Positions 22,195-32,131 of a stretch of 64,000 bases of DNA are shown here, in pieces. The notes beneath the pieces were generated by a model, which made no database searches, was not told where the DNA came from, and worked only from the letters and a program-made list of their open reading frames with translations. Where the stretch lies: assembly GCF_011386835.1 (NCBI RefSeq), contig NC_088799.1, positions 103,563,546 to 103,627,545 of the forward strand, given 5' to 3'. This DNA is from Chrysemys picta bellii. Lineage: Eukaryota; Chordata; Testudines; Emydidae. The position numbers were made by a program, and so were the translations under genes. Numbering within the stretch: the first letter of the stretch is position 1; each line of letters begins with the position of its first letter.

Positions 22195-23081
22195 TCATGA
22201 CATTTTGATTAAAAAACTAGAAGGATATCAAATTAACATGGCACACATTACATGGATTAAAAACTGGCTAACTGATAACACCACAAAAATTGGGGGAGTG
22301 ATAAATAATGAAGAAGAGAGGTCATTGATCAGTTGGTAAACTGGGCACAAGTAAACAACATGCATTTTAATACGGCTTCATATAAACATACACATCTAGG
22401 AAAACAGAATGTCGGCCTTACTTACAGGATGGGGAATCTACTCTGGGAAGCAGTGACTGAAAAAGATTTGGGGGGTGTAGTGAATAATCACCTGAACATG
22501 GGCTCCCAGTGTGACGCTATGGCCAAAAGAACTAAATGTGATCCTGCATAAACAGGAATCTTGAGTAGGATTAGAGAGGCTGTTTTACCTCTATATTGGC
22601 ACTGGTGTGACCACTGCTGGAATCCTGTGTCCAGTTCTGGTGTCCAGAATTTAAGGAAATTGGAGAGGGTTCAGAGAAGAGCCATGGGAATGATTCAAGG
22701 ATTTAAAAACATGCCTCATGGTGATAGACTCAAGGAGCTCAATCTATTTAGTTTGACAAAGAGAAGGTTATGGGGTGACCTGATTACAGTCTGTAAGTAT
22801 CTACATGAGGAATAGATATTTAATCATGGGCTCTTCAGTCTAGCAGAGAAAGGTATAACAAGATCCAATGGCTGGAAGTTGAAGCTAGACAAATTCAGGT
22901 TGGAACGAAGGTGTATATTTTTAATAGTTAGGGTAATTAACCGTTGGAACAATTTACCAACTGCTGTGTTGGATTCTCCGTCACTGACCATTTTTAAATT
23001 CAGACTGGATGTTTTTCAAAAGGATCTGCTCTAGGAATTGTTTTGGGGCAGGTCTCTGGCCTATGTTATGCAGGAGGTCAT
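22195..23081 (+). mobile_element. CR1 LINE, C-terminal RT and 3' region, sense
   Basis: Plus-strand CR1 of a different subfamily from 57652-58515. Near 22640-22810 it encodes LERVQRRAMGMIQGF and LKELNLFSLTKRRLWGDLI, matching the CR1 reverse transcriptase C terminus. It runs on through 'gttggattctccgtcactgacc' to 'atgcaggaggtca', stopping just short of a full 3' tail. It is immediately followed by an antisense CR1 piece, so the two 3' ends face each other. Confidence 0.9.
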
Positions 23082-23325
23082 CAGAGACGTATTCAGCTGC
23101 ATCCTCAGACTAGCTAGGGTGTTTGCCCCAACTGTTCCTACTGGGAGGCTGTTCCAGAACCTCATTCCTCGGATGGTTAGAAACCTTCTTCTGATTTCCA
23201 GACTAAATTTATTCCTGTCCAGTTTATATCCATTTCTTCTTGTGCCAACATTGCCCTGTAGCAGACATAGCTCTTCTTCCTCCCTGGTATTTATCTGGAT
23301 GTAACGAGAGCACAATCCAATCCCC
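23082..23325 (-). mobile_element. CR1/L3-like fragment, antisense
   Basis: The minus strand encodes EIRRRFLTIRGMRFWNSLPV, the 'F..R.i..WNsLP' motif found near the end of CR1-type ORF2. It continues in reverse orientation directly from the sense CR1 at 23081. No intact 3' tail is visible at the junction. Confidence 0.8.
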
Positions 23326-23394
23326 TCTCCGCCACTCTTCTCCTAAGTAACCAAGCCGAGCTCGTCCTACTCTCCCAACAAGATTCTCTACCTG

Positions 23395-23505
23395 ATCACA
23401 AGCTATTTGGGTCAGTGACTGTCTTTGTTATGGATTTGTACTGCGCATGGTGTCAGGGGGCCTGGTTGGGGCCCTGGGCACTACTTCAATACAAATAATT
23501 TATCT
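23395..23505 (+). mobile_element. Ancient LINE/SINE 3' end (L3/CR1-like 'gggtcagtgactgtct')
   Basis: The block 'gggtcagtgactgtctttgt', then 'tgtactgcgcatggtgt', 'ggggccctgggcactac' and 'aatacaaataat' follows the order of an old amniote LINE-type 3' end. A second copy is at 38715-38810. Assignment is from memory and the subfamily is uncertain. Confidence 0.5.
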
Positions 23506-25060
23506 GAATGAATTTCCCTCCTTCTAGTTACTATTAAACTCTGTGCTCTTGGTGATGGCCCCTGACACCTTGCCCCAACATCAACTGCTTCGGTCTCCAG
23601 TATTCAAGCCAATTCATTGGTCAGTTAAGAAATGCAACTCACGCCAACTGTTGACTTATAGTTTAGTTCTTTGTATAACATGGCATCAAAATGGTGGAAG
23701 CTCCAGTAACTAGTGTCCACGGCTGGACCATGTTGACAATTTATGTTCAGTACGTTCTAGCATATGCGCTATTAATCACTGGATCATGTTATCGCCATAT
23801 GCATAGTCAACTGTATCCAGTAACGCATGCAGGCAGCAAGTTCAGAAGGTTTTTGCATCATCTAAAATATGGGGAATCTGTTTGTGCCTGTACAACTACC
23901 GTATTATCAATTACAGCAGTTTTAATTCACTTTCTCCCCTAGCACATTTCTACAGGACATACCTCATTCAGACCTCAAAGACCAGAGTCAGTTTAAATAT
24001 CCATGGACTTGAAGGAGATGCCTGGGGGTTATCTAGAAGGCCCACAACTTTTGGTGGACTCAGAGGGAAGTGTGGCATCCCTTTCTAGCTAGGATGCTGA
24101 AGGAAATACTTTTTGTGGTTTACAGGGCTAACCAAACCCAGGCTACGAATCAAGTGCCTGTCTGAGGCCATGCCGGGGGTGGGAAAGTCATCGGAAACAA
24201 ATGCGTACGACATGTGGTTTCGCCCAAGGAAATGGGAAGCCTATCTACTTGATTTATTGTTTCACTTTGTTTTAGATCTGCAGCAAAGAATTTTTTTTCT
24301 AGTATTTTGTACACAGCTTCCAAAAGATACATAGATGTGACTAGCTGGTAAAGCAAGGATGTCACCTCTGACCTACAATGCTCTCCTCAAGTATTTGTTC
24401 CTGGAAGGAGAGGGGCAGAGTACCGGATCATGTTTGTATTCATTAAAGATCTGACTATTTAAACCAGCACAAGAGTCAGGTTATTGGCCGGTACAGAGAA
24501 GGCAAAATCTGCAGTGGTGTTTGTTTGTTTGTTTTTAAATAAAGAACTTTCCATGGTTTTCTCATTAAGTCAGGATTACAAGATGTGGCTAGTTTACAAT
24601 ATCTGCAAACCATTCCAAATGTTACATTCTGCCTTCAAATATTGCATCTCTCCCCCCATTTACATGAACAAGTACAAATACCTGTTCGATTAAACAAAAA
24701 GCTGGTTAGAAACTGAGCAGAAGGCGATTCCACAGTTCATTACCTCTGCCTTCCCTGGCATTACTGCAGTTAATGGGAATCAGCACTTCAACATTTCACA
24801 GGGCAGCATCCGACCCATTTAGAAACGCATCTGCTAATCTTGTGCAGACTGAATTTTCCACCATTACAATCCACCATCAAGCTCTCTGTTTTAGATTAAA
24901 TTCAAGTGCAGTTTAGAACAGATACTTCCCCCCTCTCTTTCTGCAGCCACTGAAAACAATCAGTGGTTTGCTAAGATCATTCTCTTCATTCTAGTCAGTT
25001 TCTTTTTGTCTTTAATTTGCAACCTAACTGGCCAGACAAGTCAGCATGTTTAGCAATTTA
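23506..25060. other. Unassigned 1.5-kb interval
   Basis: No gene or transposon recognised. The sequence is AT-rich with short open frames only. Nothing further is supported. Confidence 0.4.
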
Positions 25061-25665
25061 CTGGGGCTGTCGATTAATCGCAGTTAACTCAGACGCTTAG
25101 CTCAAAAAATTAATCACAATCAATCACAGTATTAAATAGAATACCAATTTAAATGGTTAACTATTTTGGATGTTTTTCTACATTTTCAAATATATCTATT
25201 TCAATTACAACAGAGTACAAAGTGTACAGTGCTCACTTTATATTTGATTACAAATATTTGCACTTTAAAAATGATAAACAAAAGAAATAGTATTTTTCAA
25301 TTCACTTCATACAAGTACTGTAGTGCAATCTCTTTATCATAAAAGTGCAACTTAAAAATATAGATTTTTTTATTACATAACTGCACTCAAACAAAACAAT
25401 GTAAAACTTTAGAGCCTACAAGTCCACTCAGTCCTACTTCTTGTTCAACCAACTGTGAAGGGAAACAAATTTGTTTACATTTACAGGAGATAATGCTGCC
25501 CACTTCTTAATTACGTCACCTGAAAGTGAGAACAGGCATTTGCATGGCACTGTTGTAGCCGGCGTCGCAAGATATTTACATGCCAGATGCGCTAAAGATT
25601 CATATGCTTTTTCATGCTTTGGCCACCATTCCAGAGGACATGCTTCCATGCTGATTATGCTTGTT
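25061..25665 (-). mobile_element. hAT transposon, 3' part with transposase C terminus, antisense
   Basis: The minus-strand frame at 25649-25434 encodes MEACPLEWWPKHEKAYESL, followed by PATTVPCKCLFSLSGDVI, the hAT C-terminal dimerisation region (consensus 'PLeWWk.h...yp.La.lA.kyL.iPATsvp.ERvFS'). The canonical ER pair is altered to KC here. An AT-rich 3' untranslated region follows. The left edge (CTGGGGCTGTCGATTAATCG) is likely the terminus. The transposase is truncated at about 25660, where an opposite-strand piece begins. Confidence 0.8.
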
Positions 25666-25775
25666 AAAAAAAATGTGTTAATTAAATTTGTGACTGAACT
25701 CCTTGGGGGAGAATAGTACGTCTTCTACTCTGTTTTACCCACATTCTGCCATATATTTCATGTTATAGCAATCTC

Positions 25776-26215
25776 TAGGGTTACCATATTTAGTGCCTCC
25801 GAAAGGAGGACACTCCATGGGGCCCCGCCCCCGCCCCCAGCCCCCCCGCCCCAACTCCGCCCCCTCCCCAAAGTCTCCGCCCCCTCCCCTGCTTCCCGCG
25901 AACATTTGAGTCGCGGGAAGCCTGAAGCAGGTAAGCGGGGTGTGGGGGGAGGAGGCGCGGTCCACCTCCGGCCCCCGGCACCGCCGGTCCCCAGCCCGTC
26001 CCCCAGCACCGCCGGCCCGGCCCCCGAGCCCCCGGCCCGACACCGCCGGCCCGGCCCGGCCCCCGAGCCCCCGGCCCGGCCCCGCTCCGCCGGCCCAGCA
26101 CCGCATGTCCGATTTTCCCGGACATGTCCGGCTTTTTGGGATTTCCCCTCGGACGGGGATTTGGAGCCCCAAAAGCCGGACATGTCCGGGAAAATCCAGA
26201 CGTATGGTAACCCTA
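25776..26215 (-). mobile_element. CG-rich MITE with TAGGGTTACCATA termini, nested in hAT pseudogene
   Basis: Thirteen-base perfect terminal inverted repeats (TAGGGTTACCATA / TATGGTAACCCTA) bound 440 bp. The flanks AGCAATCTC (25767-25775 and 26216-26224) are identical over 9 bp. The right subterminal region has inverted GGACATGTCC blocks. The sibling at 29454-30046 carries these blocks at its left end, so this copy is inverted relative to it. The core is a CG-rich array. Long proline/glycine-rich frames on both strands are artefacts of this composition. Confidence 0.88.
25970..26100. repeat. CG-rich imperfect tandem array inside the MITE
   Basis: About three to four degenerate copies of a roughly 33-base unit built from 'caccgccggcccgg' and 'cccccgagcccccgg'. 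It supplies the low-complexity open frames seen here. Confidence 0.65.
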
Positions 26216-26654
26216 AGCAATCTCAGATGATGACCCAGCACATGTTCGTTTTAAGAACACTTTCACTGCAGATTTGACAAAACACAAAGAAGGTACCAAT
26301 GTGAGATTTCTAAAGATAGCTACATCACTCGACCCAAGGTTTAAGAACCTGAAGTGCCTTCCAAAATCTGAGAGGGATGAAGTGTGGAGCATATTTTCAG
26401 AAATCTTAAAAGAGCAACACTCCGATGCAGAAATGATAGAACCCAAACAACCAAAAAAGAAAATCAACCTTCTGCTGGTGGCATCTGACTCAAATAACGA
26501 AAATGAACATGCCTTGGTCTGCTCTGCTTTGGATCGTTATTGAGCAGAACCCAACATCAGCATGGAGGCATGTCCTCTGGAAGGGTGGTTGAAGCATAGC
26601 CTTACTAAAGAACGCTCTAATCCTGAACACGTTTCAGCCACTAGGCTCCACTGT

Positions 26655-26706
26655 GTACCCACAGAAGTTGGCCAATAAAAGATACTACCTCATCCACCTT
26701 GTCACA
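26655..26706 (+). mobile_element. Penelope-like tail fragment
   Basis: 'Cacagaagttggccaataaaa' followed by GATACTACCTCATCCACCTT repeats the tail seen at 6650-6705 but lacks the hammerhead-like upstream part. Strongly 5'-truncated. Confidence 0.6.
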
Positions 26707-27640
26707 ATGCATTTTACTTCAGGTAAAGTTAGACACAGAGCAAGTATTTGGAGCAAAAGTTGGTAATTGAGTTTGCAGGTTGGAGGACTCAATGGAGCAA
26801 TGGCTGGCATTTCACGAGTGAAGTCTTTATAGTCATCCAGTACCCAAGCGATGTGGAGTTACATTCTGAAAGATCAAAATTCAATTCTTTATCATGATTT
26901 ACAATAACTCAAATATGCTCTTTAGACACTGAATCCCAGGTCATGGTGAAACCAGCATATACCAAAGACGCTAGAAGGTGTCGTCAATGATCTGCAAGCA
27001 TACTAGTTACTGTACTCGCTTCACCAATATTCACTCACATCTTGAGGAAGACACTTGTCTTCCTGGCAGTAATGATAATAAAATAATACTACTAATAATA
27101 ATAAAATAAGATCAAGAAAAAAAGCCTATGAAATAGGCTAGTCAACTACTTTATCAGGTTACCCTCACTGATTGCAACAAGTCTCAATTAGTTCTGGGGA
27201 GCCATTTTGAACCAACAGCATGTTCAGCCTCTTTTAACACTTAGTCTGTCACATGAGCGAATAAAAACAAAACAACTCAAATGGGCAGGTGGAACAGCCA
27301 GATAATTTTTCAGTAAGAACAGTTCCAGAGCAGTTTTTCTCTGAATGCAGAGCACTTTGCGGCAGTTTAGTAATTGTCAATTGTTTGAGGGACACCCCAA
27401 AAGTAAAAGAAATCTTATATCTAAGACCAAGGGTACCAACTTCAGGAAAAACACCAGAATGAAAGCAGATGAGTGACTGTGGTCCTGGGGCAGTAACTTC
27501 TGCACTAACCACTTTTATTCAGCTTAACTATTCAATTACCGACATGCATGCTTGCAATGTGAAGTCAGGTACCTACTGATACATACAGTAGTGTTTACAG
27601 GGCTAGCCTCTATAACCAACACACACACTCTAATGTTTCA
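26707..27640. other. Unassigned interval with ATA-rich simple sequence
   Basis: Contains an AATAATA-type simple sequence at 27071-27115. No gene or other element recognised. Confidence 0.4.
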
Positions 27641-28129
27641 GAAGGGATTTAGTGGGGCTCATGGTGTTTTAAAGAGGATAATCCAAGCTGAGAGAAAAAT
27701 AATCTTTTCCAAGTCCAGACCACTGGATTCTGAGCGGCCCTGGAGCGCTTGCTTACAACAGGCAAAGATGGCTGCAGAGATGTAACTGCTTCAGAGTGGC
27801 GTGTGGTAGAGGTGTAACCATACAGGAAGAGCCTGACCCCAGATACACCTTGTCCAAAGCCTCGCGCTCCGCCCAGCCGAGCGTGGTGTCTCCCCTCGCT
27901 ATTGCTGCCATCTTCTCTGAATTCCCAGCTGTTGAGACTATGCTCTGCTGCTCCCTGGATAGCTGTTTCCATGGAGATTATCGTTACAGGGAGCAGCATT
28001 GCGGAGCATAACCTGAGGAGGTTGAAAGCAGCCAATCAAGCAGGAAAGCTGGGTCCAAACCACCCAAACTCACCAGCGAGGACAGCCGATGGGCAGACAC
28101 GTCTGCCAGGCCATGGAAGATACCTTAGC
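27641..28129. other. Unrecognised CpG-containing block with long antisense open frame
   Basis: A 128-codon minus-strand frame (28035-27649) has no domain, signal peptide or codon bias that I recognise. The DNA has several CpGs, two GATGGCTGC/GATGGCAGC-type sequences (about 27768 and 27905 reverse) resembling YY1 sites, and GTTTCCATGGAGA near 27965, loosely like an RFX X-box. It could be a promoter relic, an LTR or unique DNA. Confidence 0.25.
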
Positions 28130-28200
28130 CCAGAGGTTCTCACACTTTCCGTACAGAGCCCTTTGCAATAGTGTTGTGCTGACTCCCACCTTCCCATCCT
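28130..28200. mobile_element. Possible hAT left terminus, truncated
   Basis: CCAGAGGTTCTCACACTTTCCG resembles the CAGTGGTTCTCAAACTTT start of Charlie-like hAT elements. No matching right end or duplication was found downstream. Confidence 0.35.
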
Positions 28201-28771
28201 GGAATCTTACTCTTGCAACTACTGCTGCAAGAACTAACAGCCACAACATTGTAGTACGTCTCCTCATTCGAAAGACAGACCCTCCAGGAGCAAAATATTC
28301 TCCAGTGCCAGGCACTGACTCGGAAGGGACAGCCACAAATCTAGCACCATCTGCTCAACTGGCCCCATCACCATCAGCTGGGCACGGGCAACAGAAGAAA
28401 ATGAGAGACAAAAAGACTTGTCTTGTCACCTCATTAATTCACTCAAATTCTTTCTATGGATAATTCGGTTGTACACACTGTGAAAAGGCAAGGGGGGGGG
28501 TCTTTTATTATTATTTTTCCTTAGCTTTTTGGCAGTCTCATTTGTTGGCAAACATGGCATTTTTAAATGAACTGCTCTAAATTCAGACCCAAGCCTGGGA
28601 CATGTAATTTGTAGCCAAGCTCACACCCAACGCAGAGTTTAGCTGGCATTATTTAAATGTGTCACTGAGTGAGAGATTTCTGGAGCACGTGAATGATTTC
28701 AAGGCGGACAGGAATGCCTGAACGTGAGAGACTAGTGGCTCAGCCCTATGCTATTCTTTGACAATTTAGAG
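28201..28771. other. Unassigned interval
   Basis: Holds a G run followed by T-rich sequence at about 28490-28520. No gene recognised. Confidence 0.35.
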
Positions 28772-28888
28772 CAGTGATTCTCAACCTGCGGCCCAATCAG
28801 CACGGAGCTGCAGCCCATGTGACATTCTCAGGGCCATACAGGTCGTATTGGATGCGTCACACAATGGTAAATAGGTTGAGAACCACGG
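28772..28888. mobile_element. Short hAT MITE, 117 bp
   Basis: The ends CAGTGATTCTCAACCTG and AGGTTGAGAACCACGG are inverted repeats of Charlie-like hAT type. The flanks ATTTAGAG (28764-28771) and ATTTAAAC (28889-28896) match at 6 of 8. Non-coding. Confidence 0.78.
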
Positions 28889-28896
28889 ATTTAAAC

Positions 28897-29453
28897 GAAA
28901 ACAAATTTTAAAATTCTGATTTCACTTCTGCACCTTTAAATACTGGTTCTGAACTTGCAACTTATTTTCTTGCCTCACTTAAAACGCAGGGGGGAAAAAA
29001 TCAGTCAAATAAAAGGAGAATATATTTTCTTATTGTTTTAAAAGTTAGTTCGTTGTATACAAGAAATCTACTTGCTATAGCTGTCATTCTCCTACCAACT
29101 TAGTGGTGAAAATCAACCTGAGATTCTGAGTAAAGCTGCCAAGCTAAACAGAACCCTTACAGAAACAGAATGCCAGGATATGGAAACTCACTCGGAGCAC
29201 CCAAAATATGAGTCCGAATGTACAGCTCAGGTATTAAATTTCACAGTTTCAGGTTGTTTGAAGTGAGATGCACAATGCAGAAATCATCATTGTATTAATA
29301 CCATTAAAAACACGCATTGAGTGTATACACGCCCCATGGTGAGCCTGGGTTACTTTTGCACAAACTCAGCACATAGCACGTGTCTGCAGCATACCCACAA
29401 TAATGAAACCAAAGTCTGCTCTTCATTACATCCACATAACAGAGGGTACAGAG
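28897..29453. other. Unassigned interval
   Basis: AT-rich near 28990-29050; no element or gene recognised. Confidence 0.35.
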
Positions 29454-30046
29454 TAGGGTTACCATACGTCCAGTTTTTCCCGGACATGTCCGGCTTTTCG
29501 GCAATCAAACCCCCGTCCGGGGGGAATTACCAAAAAGCCGAACATGTTCGGGAAAATGCCGGCCGGGCACTTCCCCTCCCGCGGCGGCTCTGCTCCTCCC
29601 CTGACTCTTCAGCTCTGTTTAAGAGCCGGGCTGCCCGAGCGCTACCGGCTTCGGGCAGCCCCCATGCCTCCGGACCCTGCGCCGCCGGAGCCCGGGAGGG
29701 GAAGTGCCCGGCTGGGGGCGCAGGGTCCGGAGGCAAGGGGGCTGCCCGAAGCCCAAGCGCTACTGGCTTCACGGTTTGCCGGGCAGCCTCCAGACCCTGC
29801 GCCCCCGGCTGGGCACTTCCCCAGCGCAGCTGGAGCCCGGGAGGGGAAGTGCCCAGCCGGGGGCGCAGGGTCTGGAGGCTGCCCGGCAAACTGTGAAGCC
29901 GGTAGCACTCGGGCAGCCCTTTCCGCGTGGCTGGGAGTGGGAGGGAGGAGGGGGCAGAGTTAGGGCGGAGCTGGGGGTGGGAAATGGGTTGGGCCAGGAC
30001 CTCGTGGAGGGTCCTCTTTTTTTATGTGTTAATTATGGTAACCCTA
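29454..30046 (+). mobile_element. CG-rich foldback MITE with TAGGGTTACCATA termini
   Basis: Terminal repeats TAGGGTTACCATA and TATGGTAACCCTA (the latter at the right end within 'aattatggtaaccct') enclose 593 bp. Perfect 8-bp flanks GTACAGAG lie at 29446-29453 and 30047-30054. The CCCGGACATGTCCGG block near the left end ties it to 25776-26215. The interior has two consecutive long inverted repeats, at about 29645-29752 and 29759-29906. Open frames on both strands mirror each other and are not genes. Confidence 0.9.
29759..29906. repeat. 64-bp GC-rich inverted repeat with 20-bp spacer
   Basis: Arms 29759-29822 and 29843-29906 are reverse complements at 62 of 64 positions. The transcribed strand would fold into a very stable hairpin, and the DNA is prone to cruciform formation and sequencing dropout. 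Confidence 0.9.
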
Positions 30047-30059
30047 GTACAGAGTTGAG

Positions 30060-30330
30060 ATCCATGGGCCGCATTCTGAACTGCGTTACACCTGTGCAAA
30101 CCTAGAGCAACCCCCCAGGGCTCAGCGACAGTGCCCTGCATCTAGAATGGCATCCCAAGAGCAGGTCCGTCCCAGTATCAGATTCTACTACATAGCTCTG
30201 TCTGGGGGTTACTGATTTGTAGTGGCCAGAATGGGACAGACGTCTACAGGAAGATTCCATGAAGTCAATGGATCTTAGGTTTAGTTTAATACCAGCGTAA
30301 CTGAAATTAAATCCGGTCCTCATACTCCAG
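30060..30330. repeat. Relic of palindromic 'gattctgatctc...gtgtaaatc' repeat
   Basis: 'Gggccgcattctgaactgcg' with 'ttacacctgtgcaaacc' at the left and 'gcgtaactgaaattaaatccgg' at the right resemble the two arms of a widespread reptilian palindromic repeat also hinted at near 1500, 42235-42300 and 63288-63365. Divergence is high. Confidence 0.35.
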
Positions 30331-31075
30331 TGATTTCATTTGAAGCTAAAAAAATGACACGGGGCAAATGCATTTGTCATTTACATCTAGGGCAAGATCC
30401 GGGGCTTCATCAGTAACATAGCAGAGTTTTTCCCCACAGTCCCTGTTAAAATCTGTATTTTCTTCAGGCAACTATCTGACTCGCCCTGAGGCCATCATTC
30501 AGCATGGATGGAGGCTGCATGTGAGACGTAACTCTCTCTTTACAGTCTCAAGATTCCTGAATACCTTGTTGCCCTGTGGCCCAGGTGGTTAGCCAACGCT
30601 TGGGGTCTTGCCAGGCTGGAGATACTGAGGATAGAAGTCAGGTATTTCTTTGGTACAATCTTGTTTACTTAAAATGCCCACAAAGTTCTGGTGCCCTGAA
30701 CACAGTAGGAACAAAATCTCAGGCAGTTTCCTTGCTCACAATTTCCAAGCCTGCCCTTTCTAGCTAGCCCTGTATTCGGTCTCTCATCCCTCCCTGGGCC
30801 ATGCTCACAACTGCTTCTCTGACTTTCTCCTCATTTTCTGGTTCTGACACCATGGGGCCTTTTCAGATTTTTTGGGGGTGGGGGACAACTTTAACCATAA
30901 TTCCAAAGGCTACTTGAGCACCTGAAAACTTTCTTGGTTTTTTTGCAGATAACTTAGATACAGTACTCCTGTCAGATAATAATTTCTAATTCCTATATAA
31001 AGAAAGAAAATTAAATAAATATTAGGCCCACTCAGCTCTAATACTTGTTCTGACATCATGTCAATTCACTTAAGT
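30331..31075. other. Unassigned interval
   Basis: No gene or element recognised. Confidence 0.35.
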
Positions 31076-31404
31076 CAGTGGTTCCCAAACTTGTTCCGCC
31101 GCTTGTGCAGGGAAAGCCCCTTGCGGGCCGGGCCAGGCCGGTTTGTTTACCTGCCGCGTCCGCAGGTTCAGCCGATCGCAGCTCCCGGTGGCCGCGGTTC
31201 GCTGCTCCAGGCCAGCGGGAAACAGCGTGTGCCGAGGGACGTACTGGCCGTTGTTTCCAGCGGCTCCTATTGGCCTGGAGCAGCGAACCGCAGCCACTGG
31301 GAGCCGCGATCGGCCGAACCTGCGGACGCGGCAAGTAAACAAACCGGCCCAGCCTGCCAGGGGCTTTCCCTGCACAAGCAGCGGAACAAGTTTGGGAACC
31401 ACTG
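31076..31404. mobile_element. Complete palindromic hAT MITE, 329 bp
   Basis: The ends CAGTGGTTCCCAAACTTG and CAAGTTTGGGAACCACTG are perfect inverted repeats. The flanks ACTTAAGT (31068-31075) and ACTTAAGG (31405-31412) match at 7 of 8, the hAT signature. Almost the whole body is an inverted repeat with CpG-rich arms ('gatcggccgaacctgcgga' and its reverse), so open frames on both strands mirror one another. The element at 3334-3519 is a truncated relative with different outer ends. Confidence 0.93.
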
Positions 31405-31500
31405 ACTTAAGGGACACTGGTTAGGTTTAAAAATTTATGTCTATTCTTATTTTGCTACTAACTCTGAATACAACAATTGAAAAAACTGTAGAAAAATCTA

Positions 31501-31608
31501 TAAAAAGCAACAGAGGGTCCTGTGGCACCTTTGAGACTCAAAGCTGCCACAGGACCCTCTGTTGCTTTTTACAGATTCAGACTAACATGGCTACCCCTCT
31601 GAGACTAG
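31501..31608 (+). mobile_element. Penelope-like tail with inverted duplication (71-bp palindrome)
   Basis: 31501-31571 is a palindrome centred on 31536 with 34 of 35 pairs matching. The right half continues as the Penelope-like tail, 'tttacagattcagactaaca' then 'tggctacccctctgaga', so the left half is an inverted copy of the same tail's start. Inversions of this type can arise when a retroelement's cDNA is primed from both target strands. Confidence 0.75.
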
Positions 31609-31805
31609 AAAAACCTAGATGACTTTCTGTCACTTCTTTGCAGTTCATCAAGCTTGGAATAGATCGTTTAACTTTTGGACATATCCTACTAGGGCAAGGC
31701 CCTGTGAGTTTATACTGCACCTGCCTGGGGCTCTAGGGGTGTTACCTCACTACAAATAATAGACTAGAAACTGGCTTTAAACAGGAGTGAAAGTGACACT
31801 TTTAC
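31609..31805. other. Unassigned spacer
   Basis: No element recognised. Ends with the left duplication of the next hAT-like element. Confidence 0.3.
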
Positions 31806-32123
31806 AGTATTGCCAACCCCAAATGTTCAAAAAAATCATGAATCAGGCTCTCCAAAAATCATGAGATTGGCTCTAAAATCATGAGATTATGTAAAAATTA
31901 TAGATTTGATGTTCTTTTTATTTACATTCTGCTTTTTGAGCCTTTAGGGTGCACTGGGGTCACATTTTGAAGCGTTCTCCACAGCCACAAGGGCTAGAAA
32001 CTTCATTTTTCTTTAAGAATGAAGGCTGAAATCATCACATATCCCCTTGACTCCAGGAGCAGGGTCTTTAAGGAAAACAATTATCATGAGATGCATGACA
32101 AAATCGTGAGAATTGGCAGCACT
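31806..32123. mobile_element. hAT-like MITE ('ttgccaac...atcatgag' family), 318 bp
   Basis: The ends AGTATTGCCAACCCC and GAATTGGCAGCACT are an imperfect inverted repeat. The flanks ACTTTTAC (31798-31805) and GTTTTTAC (32124-32131) match at 6 of 8. Subterminal 'aaaatcatgag' motifs recur near both ends. Non-coding. Confidence 0.7.
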
Positions 32124-32131
32124 GTTTTTAC

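Larger units (their letters stand above)
25666..26600 (+). pseudogene. hAT transposase pseudogene, C-terminal half, sense, split by a MITE
   Basis: Codons at about 25675-25775 read like the transposase stretch '..FVTELLGGE..', and continue after the MITE (26225 onward) through an ATSLDPRFKNLKCLPKSERD region and the acidic SDSNNENEHALVCSALDRY region. Then a stop and ISMEACPLEGWLKH follow. This precedes and slightly overlaps the part kept on the minus strand at 25434-25665. hAT transposases excise and insert DNA; this copy has stops and lost its end. Confidence 0.8.

Noticed and set aside
25735..26277. Overlapping Gly/Pro/Arg-rich frames of 96-168 codons on both strands
   Set aside because: They lie within a CG-rich MITE with clear terminal repeats and target duplication; symmetry and tandem units explain the lack of stops.
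27641..28129. CpG-island promoter with YY1 and RFX sites
   Set aside because: Motif matches are partial, CpG density is modest, and no exon or start site follows. It is kept only as a low-confidence descriptive entry.
29321..30105. 191- and 139-codon plus-strand frames and 120-codon minus-strand frame
   Set aside because: They translate the two foldback repeats of the MITE. Peptides on the two strands share blocks because of the inverted arms, and the frames cross the element's borders.
31056..31424. Five overlapping frames of 86-115 codons on both strands
   Set aside because: All are translations of the palindromic hAT MITE at 31076-31404.
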